From: Bolinopsis microptera
Taxonomy: Eukaryota > Ctenophora > Tentaculata > Lobata > Bolinopsidae
Length of the DNA: 64,000 bases
Assembly: GCF_026151205.1 (NCBI RefSeq)
Contig: NC_087077.1
Location: 8,857,983 to 8,921,982 of the forward strand
Direction: 5' to 3'
The notes under the pieces are model-generated. The model was given only the letters and a program-made list of their open reading frames with translations. It was not told where the DNA came from and did no database searches. Shown piece by piece: positions 47,099 to 57,600 of this stretch. The first letter of the stretch is position 1. Every line of letters begins with the position of its first letter. A program made the position numbers and the translations under genes.

Positions 47099-49140
47099 AT
47101 ATTTGCTTTGTCTAATGGAGATTCTCTGTATGTTTCTCTAAGGTACATCCTATCCGGTATTCTTGAATTCTTTGAAGAGGATTTTACATGCGACCAGAAT
47201 TTCTTTGAGATCAATGCAGGGTCATCATCGTTATATAGATTATCGTTCATCTTCTGATCAGATAGATTTTTGAACTGTGTTCTTAGTGAGCAAAACTTAA
47301 AATAATCCTTTTGTTGGCCGGTTAGTTTCCACTTTTCATGAGCTCTTTTTTTCTTCAAGTATGCCTCATGGGCCTCTGAGTCAAACCAGGGATTTCTATA
47401 TGCTAACTTTAAAGTAATAGTTGGGATATGCTTTGAGATACTTTTCGATATTACAGACTTTAAGGCAAGCCAACAATATTCAGGATCTCCTAGCTTTAAA
47501 AACATAGCATTCCAGTCAATAGAATTCAAGTCTTCGTTAATGGCCGTCCAGTTTGCCTTCTTAAAGTTGAGAATCTTTCTTTTAGGACATTTAGAATAAG
47601 TGATTTTTGTAGCAACTTTAAAAGCTATTGGATAATGGTCAGATTTGCAAGCACCGTGACCCTTCAATACCGTAAGATCTCTTACTAAATTTTTACAATT
47701 ACTCAAAAGAAGGTCTAGTATGTTACCCTTAACATGTGTAGAACTACTTATACATTGATCTAGATCAAAGTTATGGAATGTTGTAATGAAGTCCTCTTCA
47801 ATTAAACTAGAAGGTGTAACAATTCCGTCCTCAGAAAACCAATCTACTCCATTGAGATTAAAATCACCAACGATGAAAAGTTTTTTAGGGCGTTTGCTTG
47901 AGTAGAAAGACTTGATTGTACTGGCAATACTTTCATGGTTTACTGTTCCTAAAGTTCCGACTCTGTAAACCACACAAAAAATGTATTTACTTTCACCTAT
48001 GTTTATTTCAATAGCGGCCATTTCGGACCCCTTACGTACAGACAGTCTTTTGATTTCAGCTTGAATATCAGATCTGATTGCTATCAAGACTCCTCCACCA
48101 TTTTTCCTATATTTTTTCGGATTGTTATCATCAGGTGGATGTGATACTTTTGAGCGATCATTTCTAAATACTTCATAGTTAGAGCTTTGAATGACCTCTC
48201 TATCCATTACAGAGTTTTTAAGCCAAGTCTCTGTAAGCAGAATAACGTCAGGATGTGAATCTTCAATATGTGCATTAAGTTCATATATTTTGGATTTATC
48301 AAGATGAGGTTGCTTACTGTTAAGTTGAGAAAACGGTATCAAGCCTTGAACATTCTGATAATAGACTGATATGTGATTAGGGCCGGGATTAAGCATACTA
48401 GGGTTTGATATTGCAATAAGCAAGAAGTTTAAGGTCAATAGAAGTAAAATCGACATACTCAGAACTTGCCTAGATGTGCTAGTTACTGCACCAAACACTA
48501 TATTAGCGGCAGTCAGCCTTTCAACTCGGTATCTCCGACTGAGTCTTTGGTACTGAGTAAAGATGAAGTTCTTAATTGCAAAACCAAAGATATACAGGTA
48601 TGCACAATTAATATGAGACACAAGTGGGAAGGCCTTACTGGTATTAAAGTAGAATCTACTGGGATGAATAAACCTATCAATCTCATTGGACTCTTTCGAG
48701 CTTGTTAAAATCATACCAATTAGACAAAACATGATGAACAAGTGCAGAACATAGATACCAATGTTAGATGGTCTAGAATTGAAGATAAGTGCATCTTCAA
48801 ATATCCTAGTCCTGATATCCGATCCAAACCTAACCCCCCTACCCCAAGCAGAACTATCCACTTGACAGGAATTCTTTGGTGTCAAAAATTTAATTCAAAT
48901 GTAATTTAAAATATGCATACAGCCTACCAGTATGAACCATTGGGTTGCACCCTGGCAATTAAAAATCATTTGTGTTAATGAAAACATATTTCAAAATTGT
49001 TCAACCCTGAATTGACTCCATTACCGCAGCACAGTAGGTATCAAATTTTTAATTGAATTGCGGTTTAGAAACCAAGAGGATTGAACCATTTTGAATGAAT
49101 AATAAATATGTAGAATCTTGCAAGAACACCCATGCCTTTA

Positions 49141-49502
49141 GAGGTCAATATTTCCGGGACTACTACCTCTCTGTCAATGACATATTCGACAACCAACACA
49201 TCTCCACCATTGTCAACTTTACAAACCACACTAAACGCTTAGTGGTGCCAGAGGAGTTGGACCAGACAGGTGTAACATAGCGACTACTTTAACGCCGTCT
49301 TATTTCGCCTCTCTCTTCCACACTCAACCACCACTTAAGCGTTTATCTATGACACACTTACCATCATCCTTGATTACACATCTTGATTCCACTGGCATCC
49401 TCCCACAGGACTGCCATACCCCAGAGGTAGGCAAAGCATTCATATGCTATCCTCTCGTGGGCCTACCAGGCCCAGCCTCTCTTAAAAAAAAAAAAAAAAA
49501 AA
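49141..49502 (+). mobile_element. Poly(A) retrocopy inserted in LINE ORF1
   Basis: A ~360-base insert ending in ~18 A residues, flanked by (A)CCCATGCCTTTA at 49128-49140 and 49502-49514. This is typical of LINE-mediated retrotransposition. Its first ~140 bases read as the last ~46 codons of an unidentified protein (ending ...VVPEELDQTGVT, stop at 49278-49280), so it is probably the 3' end of a host mRNA. A hairpin TGGGCCTACCAGGCCCA precedes the A tail. Confidence 0.82.
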
Positions 49503-50779
49503 CCCATGCCTTTATTATTTGGGTGAATATCAAAACGCTGTTTCTTAGTGTCAAAATGCGGGAAAAGTCTCGTGTTGATGCAGCCCCTAGCATCCAAGAA
49601 AGCAGGAAAGATATCTAAGAAATAATGCCTATACCGGGAGCACATATTGTAAATCAGATTGTTCATTCGAATAACATTTCTCTCAGTAAATTTACAACCA
49701 TTAGGATTAATTGGAGGAACAGATTGAAACCATACTTTTGCAGTTGGAAGTATCAACTTTATGGAACTCATTAAACTAGATACCGCACTTTTAAGATGTG
49801 CTATTCCATTATCACAGTACCGTATATCATTAGTACCAACAGACACAAATAATTTAACAACTTCTAAATTAGGGTTATCTTTCACGAATTTCTCGATATC
49901 TCTCTTGACCTTATCAAGTTTACTGCCTCCAACGGCGATGTTCTTAACTATTTGCTTATTCTTTCCTAACAATTTTTCATCTAATCTAGCAGCAAAAGAG
50001 TCCCCAGCAACAAGAACAATCTTCTGCTTTTTCGTGACTTGTTCATTGACTTGGGATAAATCCACTTGATCCTCTTCAGGAGGTTTAATCTTACGGAACG
50101 AGAGACTAAAACGTACTTGTTCATTTTCACCGACAACATTACCAGAATAAACTGCATGTCTCATTTTAGATTGAGCACCAGGTTTCATAATGTTCATGGT
50201 TTTATCAGTGGCTGGTAGCACATGATCAGGACTATCGCTGTTTTTATTACTATCAAGAACGATTGAAAGTTCTCGTGGTGCACCTAGTGAAACAGTACAA
50301 ATTGAGCTAGTCTGAGATATGAGTGGCTCGTTATCACGATGGAGTCGGAGAGTAGACTTGCTCGATGCATAACGAGTTATCAGGCAGGAGTCCATATCAC
50401 CAGATGTTGAAGGGTGATTGTTAACCACTTCCATGAGCTTGCAAAAATTGGGGTAATCGTTTATAGGAATTGGTTTGTTCATAACATGACCATAGTTATA
50501 AGAATGAGTGGTCGGACTAAGCCACTGAGTAGTGACTGGACGACCCCTCTGTTTTAAGTTAAGAGAGTCAAGCTCTTTTCGGAGGTCATCACAAAGGGTT
50601 TTGTCCAAGTTAAGGTCGTTAACATGTTCAACAAGGGATACAATGTCATCAGACGAGGCAGTAGATTCTGCAGCAGACTCAGAAGCAACGTCGAGGGTTA
50701 GGGCTTCCAACATTGCACGTTTTTCAGCTAGAGTGGCTGTTTTGAGAAGATCGACGAACACTTTGGGTAATTCTTGCAT
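49463..50779 (-). CDS. LINE ORF1: AlkB-like dioxygenase + SGNH esterase fusion
   Basis: 438 residues from an ATG; the last ~12 come from the inserted retrocopy. Residues ~1-75 are helical and acidic. Residues ~85-232 form an AlkB-type 2-oxoglutarate/Fe(II) domain: LRLHRDNEP (metal ligands H147, D149), SLGAPREL (~164-171), RHAVYSG (third ligand H208) and RFSLSFRK (R223 and R229, the 2OG-binding pattern). Residues ~253-420 form an SGNH/GDSL esterase domain: VAGDS (S261), a GG block (~284), VGTND (N317) and DIHP (D417, H419). Esterase-type ORF1s are known in CR1/L2 LINEs. A joined AlkB domain is not an architecture I know as standard. Before the insertion the frame ran on ~18 further codons to a stop at 49067-49065. 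Confidence 0.88.
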   Translation of the reverse strand: MQELPKVFVDLLKTATLAEKRAMLEALTLDVASESAAESTASSDDIVSLVEHVNDLNLDKTLCDDLRKELDSLNLKQRGRPVTTQWLSPTTHSYNYGHVMNKPIPINDYPNFCKLMEVVNNHPSTSGDMDSCLITRYASSKSTLRLHRDNEPLISQTSSICTVSLGAPRELSIVLDSNKNSDSPDHVLPATDKTMNIMKPGAQSKMRHAVYSGNVVGENEQVRFSLSFRKIKPPEEDQVDLSQVNEQVTKKQKIVLVAGDSFAARLDEKLLGKNKQIVKNIAVGGSKLDKVKRDIEKFVKDNPNLEVVKLFVSVGTNDIRYCDNGIAHLKSAVSSLMSSIKLILPTAKVWFQSVPPINPNGCKFTERNVIRMNNLIYNMCSRYRHYFLDIFPAFLDARGCINTRLFPHFDTKKQRFDIHPNNKGMGFFFFFFKRGWAW

Positions 50780-51601
50780 TGTTTGTCGAAGTAGGACGCC
50801 AGGTGATCAAGGGGCAGATCAGGAGTACAGCAGTGTCGGCAGGACAACTATCAGTGATCAGAGACCTGGGAAATAAAAGGGCCGAGCAGATCATGTAAAT
50901 AAAAGGATCAATGACAAAAGAATGAGAGTGAAGGGAGATCTATGTAGAGTAATAGTTAGTAATGAAAACTATCAATCAAAATGTAAGTGAGCTAGAAAAT
51001 TGGAAATTGAATAAATGAAGTTAGAAAACTGACCTTGTTAAGATTTCAGAGATGTCCCAGCCAAGCTGGGACAGAGAATAAAAGACTGCCGTACACCGCT
51101 ACACTGCCTCACTACCCCCGTCTCAACCCGGGACACCGGCTGACTTTACTCCAGCGACATTCTGTCCACGAGTGGACCCATCGTCTTAGCCATGCCTAAA
51201 TTATTTGTTATATAGTAGTGTTGAAAGTATTAAAACTAAGATTAAAATTAAGATACAAATAGAATTATTATTATTATTACTATGGATTAAAATATATATA
51301 CTAATTGTTGCGTGGGAGTGAGAATTCCTCTACCATGCCTGTCATGCTGTGATGGAAGGAGTCAAAATATCCTCCTCGTTGGAAAAACCACTTTGGGCTT
51401 TGACCAATAATTTAATTCATTTTCTGACCCAAGTTAAAAAACTGTCTTGCCTTTTAACCTGTGGTTTAGAGAAAGAAATTATTTGTGCCATAAATTAGCA
51501 ATTGTTTTTTCTTCTAATTAATCAAGACAAATATTTTTTCAATTAAATGCAACTCAATGATTTAGGTAATAGAAAAGTTCTTGAAGTAGGGTCGTAGGGA
51601 G

Positions 51602-54600
51602 ATGCCCCTGGCCCTTTTTAGGTCAGAAAAGACACCTCAGCAAGTAAGTATTAACTAGAGACTATTTTACAGATTAATGATATGTTTCATTGTTTCGGGT
51701 TAGATTAATACTTAATTGGGATGATATCGTTGCAGGTTTTATTCTATTCGACAAGATTTTGATATCATTACTCTTGTGGATAATTAACTTGCTTTGTTGA
51801 TGATTTTATCTCTTTGTTGATGATTTTATCTTTATATTCGAATGTAAAGGATTACATCACCATTTTAAAAATTCTTGAAGTACCATTACTAACGTAGCAT
51901 GTTTTCAGCTTGTGCAAAATTTGAAGTCGGTTCTTACGCAGCTTGTAAAAGAGCATGAGCAAGGTGAACAGGCTAATGCAAAGAAGCTTGAGAAGGTTTG
52001 TTGGATTTATAATTGACACCAAATTTGCCCCTATTCAGATGAATAGAATTGGTATTTTTAGTATACATGATCCAAGTGATCGTTAATCGTTATTACCTAT
52101 ACTAGGATACAAGGATACAAGGATACAAGGATACAATGATCACCTTGAAGTCAACCTTGTCACTTATGTCTTCCCTGTGCACTTGAACCAAGATAATTAT
52201 GTTTAATGAGCATGCTTATAGAAATACATTTAATTTATTTAAGCAGATTTACACTGACTGTAATCATACTGTTACTGTTTAAAATTATTTAAAATTATTT
52301 AAAATCAAAGTTGTAAATTCAAGTTAAGTGTTTATCACATGAATTTCAGTAATGATATAAAGATGGCAAAACATACCAGCTGCTAAGTAACAGTAACATT
52401 ACGTCAAAGGTATTAAAACACTGTTTGTCACATTCTTAATAGCATACACATCTTTCAGATAAACGATGACGTCACAAAGTACCTGTTGAACACGAAACAT
52501 GCTCTCATGGGGACCCCCGGTATGTTGTAACGATATTCTGTGTTTTATGTGCTTAACATTATTATACATAGCTTGCTTGGTGCAGGGCAAGAGGTTCAGC
52601 AGTTGTAAAGGTTACACTTGAATGACTTAAGTTTGTTTGAATCTATAAATAGATATTATGTTTACCTTACTCGGGATTATTACGACGGGTTTATTAACGA
52701 CCGGTTAAAATATGGTTCGGGAAAAATATGGCGAAATTGCTCAAAACCCACCACATTTTCCCGGTCGCCATTTTACCGGTGTCCAACCTTTCAATTTTAG
52801 ATTCAAAAATTTTGTCTCAGATGTAAATTTCCTTATTAGAGATAAGCAAGTTTAAAAATTTTCGCATTGCTAAAACTTGTGAAACAAGTCGAATTATCAA
52901 TAATTGTTGAAAGTAGACAGAAATAATGACTCGTGGTTAATCAAACTAGATGGAAAATAATTTGTAACATTTGAAGCGTAACAACCAGATCTTATCTTAC
53001 TATATATAAAGCGAGACGATATATATATGTGTATATATCCATGCCATTTTACTGACACCACGGCATCAACTTTAACGCGACTTTCTGCAAAAACCGTAAA
53101 AGATATACAACTGAAACTTTTTTGACTGGGTCAAATGCTTTAATGGCCTTCAAATCAGCATGAAAAAATAAAAAATTGGCCAAGGAATAAGAATTTTAGT
53201 ACCCAAAATTTGGACTCCCAAGTGGTGTCAAAAACGCGATTTAAATAGGTAATAATTATTTCAGTCTCTTTTACTTTATACTCTTGACACCATTCGTTAT
53301 TAAGGCAATATTATCTGCACAAATCAGCAGACACAAATGAGTATAAAAACCAATATCTATTTACAAACTACAGCTACTACTATACATGGAAATGTGCCGT
53401 CGCTAATTATTGAATCTTATCTTTTTATACATAGCTGATTAGATTTTCAATGCATGTAAAACTATGCACTTACTGCAGTACAATATTGTTTCGACTCCAA
53501 AGTAGTGTGCTGTTTTTTGCACATGGGGGCCAATTGAAACAAAAATACGATTTAGAACTGGCAGATGCTGCTGCCACTGGCGGAAGCGCTGCCCAAATTT
53601 CAAATTTCACACTTGGTATGACTAAAATGTTTATGGAAATTTGAACTAAAAATGAAAATATAATGCGAGATAATATTCAAAAATTATGTATTGCGTAGTA
53701 AATGTTATTATGAAGCGGAAGAGAGATGGTAATGACACTGAGAGGCCTACTACTCTTATTTTAGAGGAGGAAGACCCACCTATACCGTGCTCATCTAGCA
53801 CACCTCTGCCCCGAAGTGAGGAAGGTGAGCAATATTTGAATTTTTTAATATTACTTTCGTTTTGTCTTTAAGCTGAAGCTTAGACGTTGATTTATAAAAT
53901 GTTAATATAAAAACTGTTCAGGACGAGAGTTCGACTTTCCCAATACGTTAAGTCCTGTCACTGGTACTACTGCTAGAGATCGTCTTAGGGCGAGAGGTCG
54001 CCCCAGAGAAATAAGAGGTCTTCCCGGAACTAGAGGTCGTCCTAGGGGTCGTTCTAGAGGTCGTCCCAGAGGATCAACTACAGCAAGATCTATTGCAGCT
54101 CTGTTATCAGGTTCATAAACATTAAAATAGGGAATATTTTGAAATTTCGTAAAATATAACTCTATAAGTTTATTTTTCTAAGTCAGAAACTGAAAGTATA
54201 TACTGAGTATTTTTTTTCAGACAAAAAGCCTATAAAAAGAAAACGGGAGTCTGATCAGGAACGTGAAAAACGTTTGAGTAGAGACAGAAAGAGGAAGCAA
54301 GAAAAAATCCTGAATGAGTCTCAGGAAGAGCGAGACCACCGGCTGGAGATGTTAAAAAATAGTCAAGCCATCAGAATCCGGAATGAGTCTCAGGAGGAGC
54401 GAGATCATCGGCTGAAGATGAAAGCAAACAGTAAAGCCATCAGAATCCGGAATGAGTCTCAGGAGGAGCAAGACCACCGGCTGGAGATGTTAAAAAATAG
54501 TCAAGCCATCAGAATCCGGAATGAGTCTCAGGAGGAGCGAGACCATCGGCTGGAGATGTTAAAAACCAATCAGGCTGTCCGACTGGCAAACGAGTCCTTC

Positions 54601-57600
54601 GAAGACCGACTTGATAGGCTGTGTCTCTATTCAGACAACCGCGATCATGTAAAGAGAATGGGCCCCACTAAAAGTTTTCATGATAGTCAACAACCTGGTC
54701 CTGCATTCCCGAACCTGCTTACAGTTTCACGTTAGTTCCGATTATATTTGTAGTTCAAAACATTTTTGATATTTTCAACATTTAGGGAACTGGTAAGTAT
54801 AGCTTTTTAATAAGGCTAATAATGAATAAGCCATGATTTGTTTAATGTAGCCTGTAACGTTTTCTCCTTCAGCGGAAAATTGTGAACCTTCCTGCAAGCG
54901 AACTCGGAGAAGCAACGTTTCTATACAGTCAACCGATTCCAATTTAGATCTTACTTTAAATTTTCCTCATCCTGCTCAGCAAGAACGCCCCAACTCTATA
55001 TTAGGTCAGTAATACTGCGTTATATAAACGATGTACTCGAGCAGGTTATTATTAAGTATAACGGTTGTAATTATTACTTGATAATACGTAAATTATCAGA
55101 GATAATTATTTCAGATGACAGTGAAACTACTAATCTGTCCCTCTCTGATGATAGTAGTGATGATAGTAAGCACCCTTCCAAACGTTATCGACGAGATTTT
55201 CCAGTTGCAGTTGATATATCTCCAAATGCTATAAGAGGTGATTTTAAAAGTTTAGTTACTAATGCTTGATTGTCGTATTTTTGAATCATGCTGCAAATGT
55301 AGAAATAGTCGTTCCAAATACCAAAATTTTAAAACTTTTCAACTTTTAGGTCGCCAGAGAACAAGAGGTGGGTTTGGTCGCAAATCCAAACGAAGTCCAA
55401 GCCTTTCTAGAACCCCAAAAAACTCATCGAGAAACCGACCGCGGACCAGGGGAACAAGAGGACGGAGACGCCAACGTCGGGGGTATCCATCACATGCCAC
55501 AAGAGGAATGAACAGATTGGGGTTTAGAGGGCGAACTGGGAGAGCTTGGTTTAATCTAGCGTCAAAAATACCTGTTGACGAGTTCGATGAAACAGAACTT
55601 CCAGAGGAGTTTTGCAACACTTTTGAAGGGTCAATCAGGGATTATACATGTGATCATTGTAATGCATACTTCTGGAATAATGAAAACAAGAACACATGCT
55701 GCAGCGGAGGGAAAGTGAAAATGCCACGCTTACCACCAATTCCAGAACAGTTTCAGTTATTATTTGATGTTAACGGATCCCATTTCCTCAAAAATGCTCG
55801 AGCGTATAATAATCTTTTTGCCTTGGCATCACTTGGTTGTGGGCAAGAAATTAAACATCAGGGGTTCAGCCCGACATTTACCGTTCGCGGTAAAATCTAC
55901 CACAGAATCGGCAGCTTATTGCCACAAGATGGTGAAAGCCCGAAATTTGCTCAACTCTATTTTCATGATACTGACCACGAAACCGGAAACAGGATGGAAA
56001 TTATGAGCTCTTTGGATCAGCAGACGGTTGAGCTTATTCAAGATACGTTACATGAATGCAATCCCTACATCTGCTCATTGAAGTCTGGACTTGAACTAAT
56101 GCGCATTTCGCCTGATGTTAAATTAGTTTTGCATGCCGATGAACGACGACGGCCATCTGATGCCCATGCACGAACATACAACCTGCCAACAGCTTCAGAG
56201 GTCGGTGTACTTTTGCCGGGGGAAATCATTGCGAATATGGACGTTATTTTGCACGAGAGGGGAGGTGCAGTAAGAAGGATCAGTCCAGTTCATCGGTCAT
56301 ATGATCCATTACATTATGTTATTATGTTTCCAAAGGCGATGATGGCTTTCAGGTTGGGCCATGAAAAGATCTGACAATAGGACCTTAACGGCTTCTGATT
56401 TCTACTGTTATCGGATGCAGGTTAGGGACGACTGGAACTCAGTAATGAAATACAGACGTTTGACGCAGCAGTATGTGTGCGATATGTGGGCAAAGATTGA
56501 GGGTAGCCGCTTAGATTGGGTACGGCATAACCAGAAAACAATCACAGGCTGAAAAATATAATGGGCTCATAGATGCTCAGGCGGACAATGATCTGAACAA
56601 TGCAGGAAAGCGCATTATATTACCTCCTTCTTTCTCTACGGGTCGCCAAGGTACTATCGTGAACGCTTCCAAGACTCAATGGGAATTGTTAGAAAGTTAG
56701 GGAAGCCAGATCTGTTTGTAACGTTTTACCTGTAACCCAAAATGGAAAGAAATACAGGAAGCATTGGAACCAGGAGAATCATACACTGATCGGCCCGATC
56801 TTTGCGCTAGAGTTTTTAAATTGAAGTTGAATGCTTTACTCAAAGACATATGCTTAAACAAAGTCTTTGGAGATATACGGGGCTATACTGCTACCGTCGA
56901 GTTCCAGAAAAGGGGATTGCCTCATATTCACATTGTTGTTATTCTCGCAGATGAGTTCAAACCTCGCACACCAGAGGATGTTGATAAGATAGTTTGCGCA
57001 GAGATTCCAGATCCTCAGACTAACCCTCGGCTGCACAAGATTATAACAACCAACAATGTACATGGACCTTGCGAAACATTAACAGGAACTCACCGTGTAT
57101 GGTTGGCGAAGGTGCTGACAAGAAATGCTCCAAGAAATTCCCGAAGGAATTTGTCAGCAGACACAATGCTAACCCAACACAGCCCTCCTGTTTATCGGCG
57201 TCGATCACCAGAAGATAGAGGACAAGTTCATAGGGTGAATATGGGAAGTGAAAGCAATCCGAACTTTTTCCTGCTTGACAATTCTTGGGTAGTACCCTAT
57301 AGTCCACTTTTATCGTTAATTTACGAAGCCCATATAAATGTTGAAGTGGTATATTCAACAAGGTGTGTGAAATACCTTTTTAAATACATCAACAAGGGTC
57401 CAGACAGAGTAGTTGCAGCATTTGAGCAGGAGGATGAAGTTGAGACATATGCCAACGCTCGCTACCTCTCAGCTTCCGAGGCTCACTGGAGACTGTATGG
57501 GTTTTGACCTTTTCCATAGAAGTCCAGCAGTAATGAAGCTTGACTGCCATTTGGAGGGAGAGCAGATGCAGTTATTTGCTGAAGGGGAGGAAGAGGAAGC

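Larger units (their letters stand above)
43470..48885 (-). pseudogene. LINE ORF2 (AP endonuclease + RT), split by a Penelope element
   Basis: 48885-47099: the frame opens with TTG (first in-frame ATG at codon 52). The first ~165 residues have hydrophobic stretches (~42-62 and ~143-160) ending at an NPGP. The endonuclease follows, with YYQNVQG, LLTETWL, GGGVLIAI, VGDFNLNG, LDLLLSN and an intact KSDHYPI. 45203-43470: reverse transcriptase with NYRPISLTS, YFDFAKAFDSV, SGVPQGSVLGP and catalytic LYADD, plus a full C-terminus. The two parts share the phrase KAN at the break and run in the same frame once the insertion and one duplication copy are ignored, so the interruption is purely by insertion. 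All key catalytic residues are present. Confidence 0.9.
43376..51195 (-). mobile_element. CR1-like LINE, near-intact before two later insertions
   Basis: On the minus strand: 5' UTR (~51195-50780), ORF1 (from 50779), ORF2 endonuclease (48885-47099) and reverse transcriptase (45203-43470), then a short 3' UTR ending in a G-rich repeat (GGGTTAGGGG/GGGTTGGG words, ~43376-43410). A retrocopy (49141-49502) and a Penelope-like element (45215-47098) interrupt it. With one target duplication of each removed, both ORFs are in frame, so the element was probably active recently. The 5' limit is approximate. Confidence 0.85.

Noticed and set aside
49463-50779. Host esterase or AlkB gene
   Set aside because: It is in the same orientation and correct order upstream of a CR1-like ORF2 with a small gap, and is intronless, so ORF1 of the LINE is the better reading.
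53450-53644. 64-residue open frame before the Helitron
   Set aside because: No recognised domain or splice support; could be Helitron 5' sequence, but cannot be called a gene.
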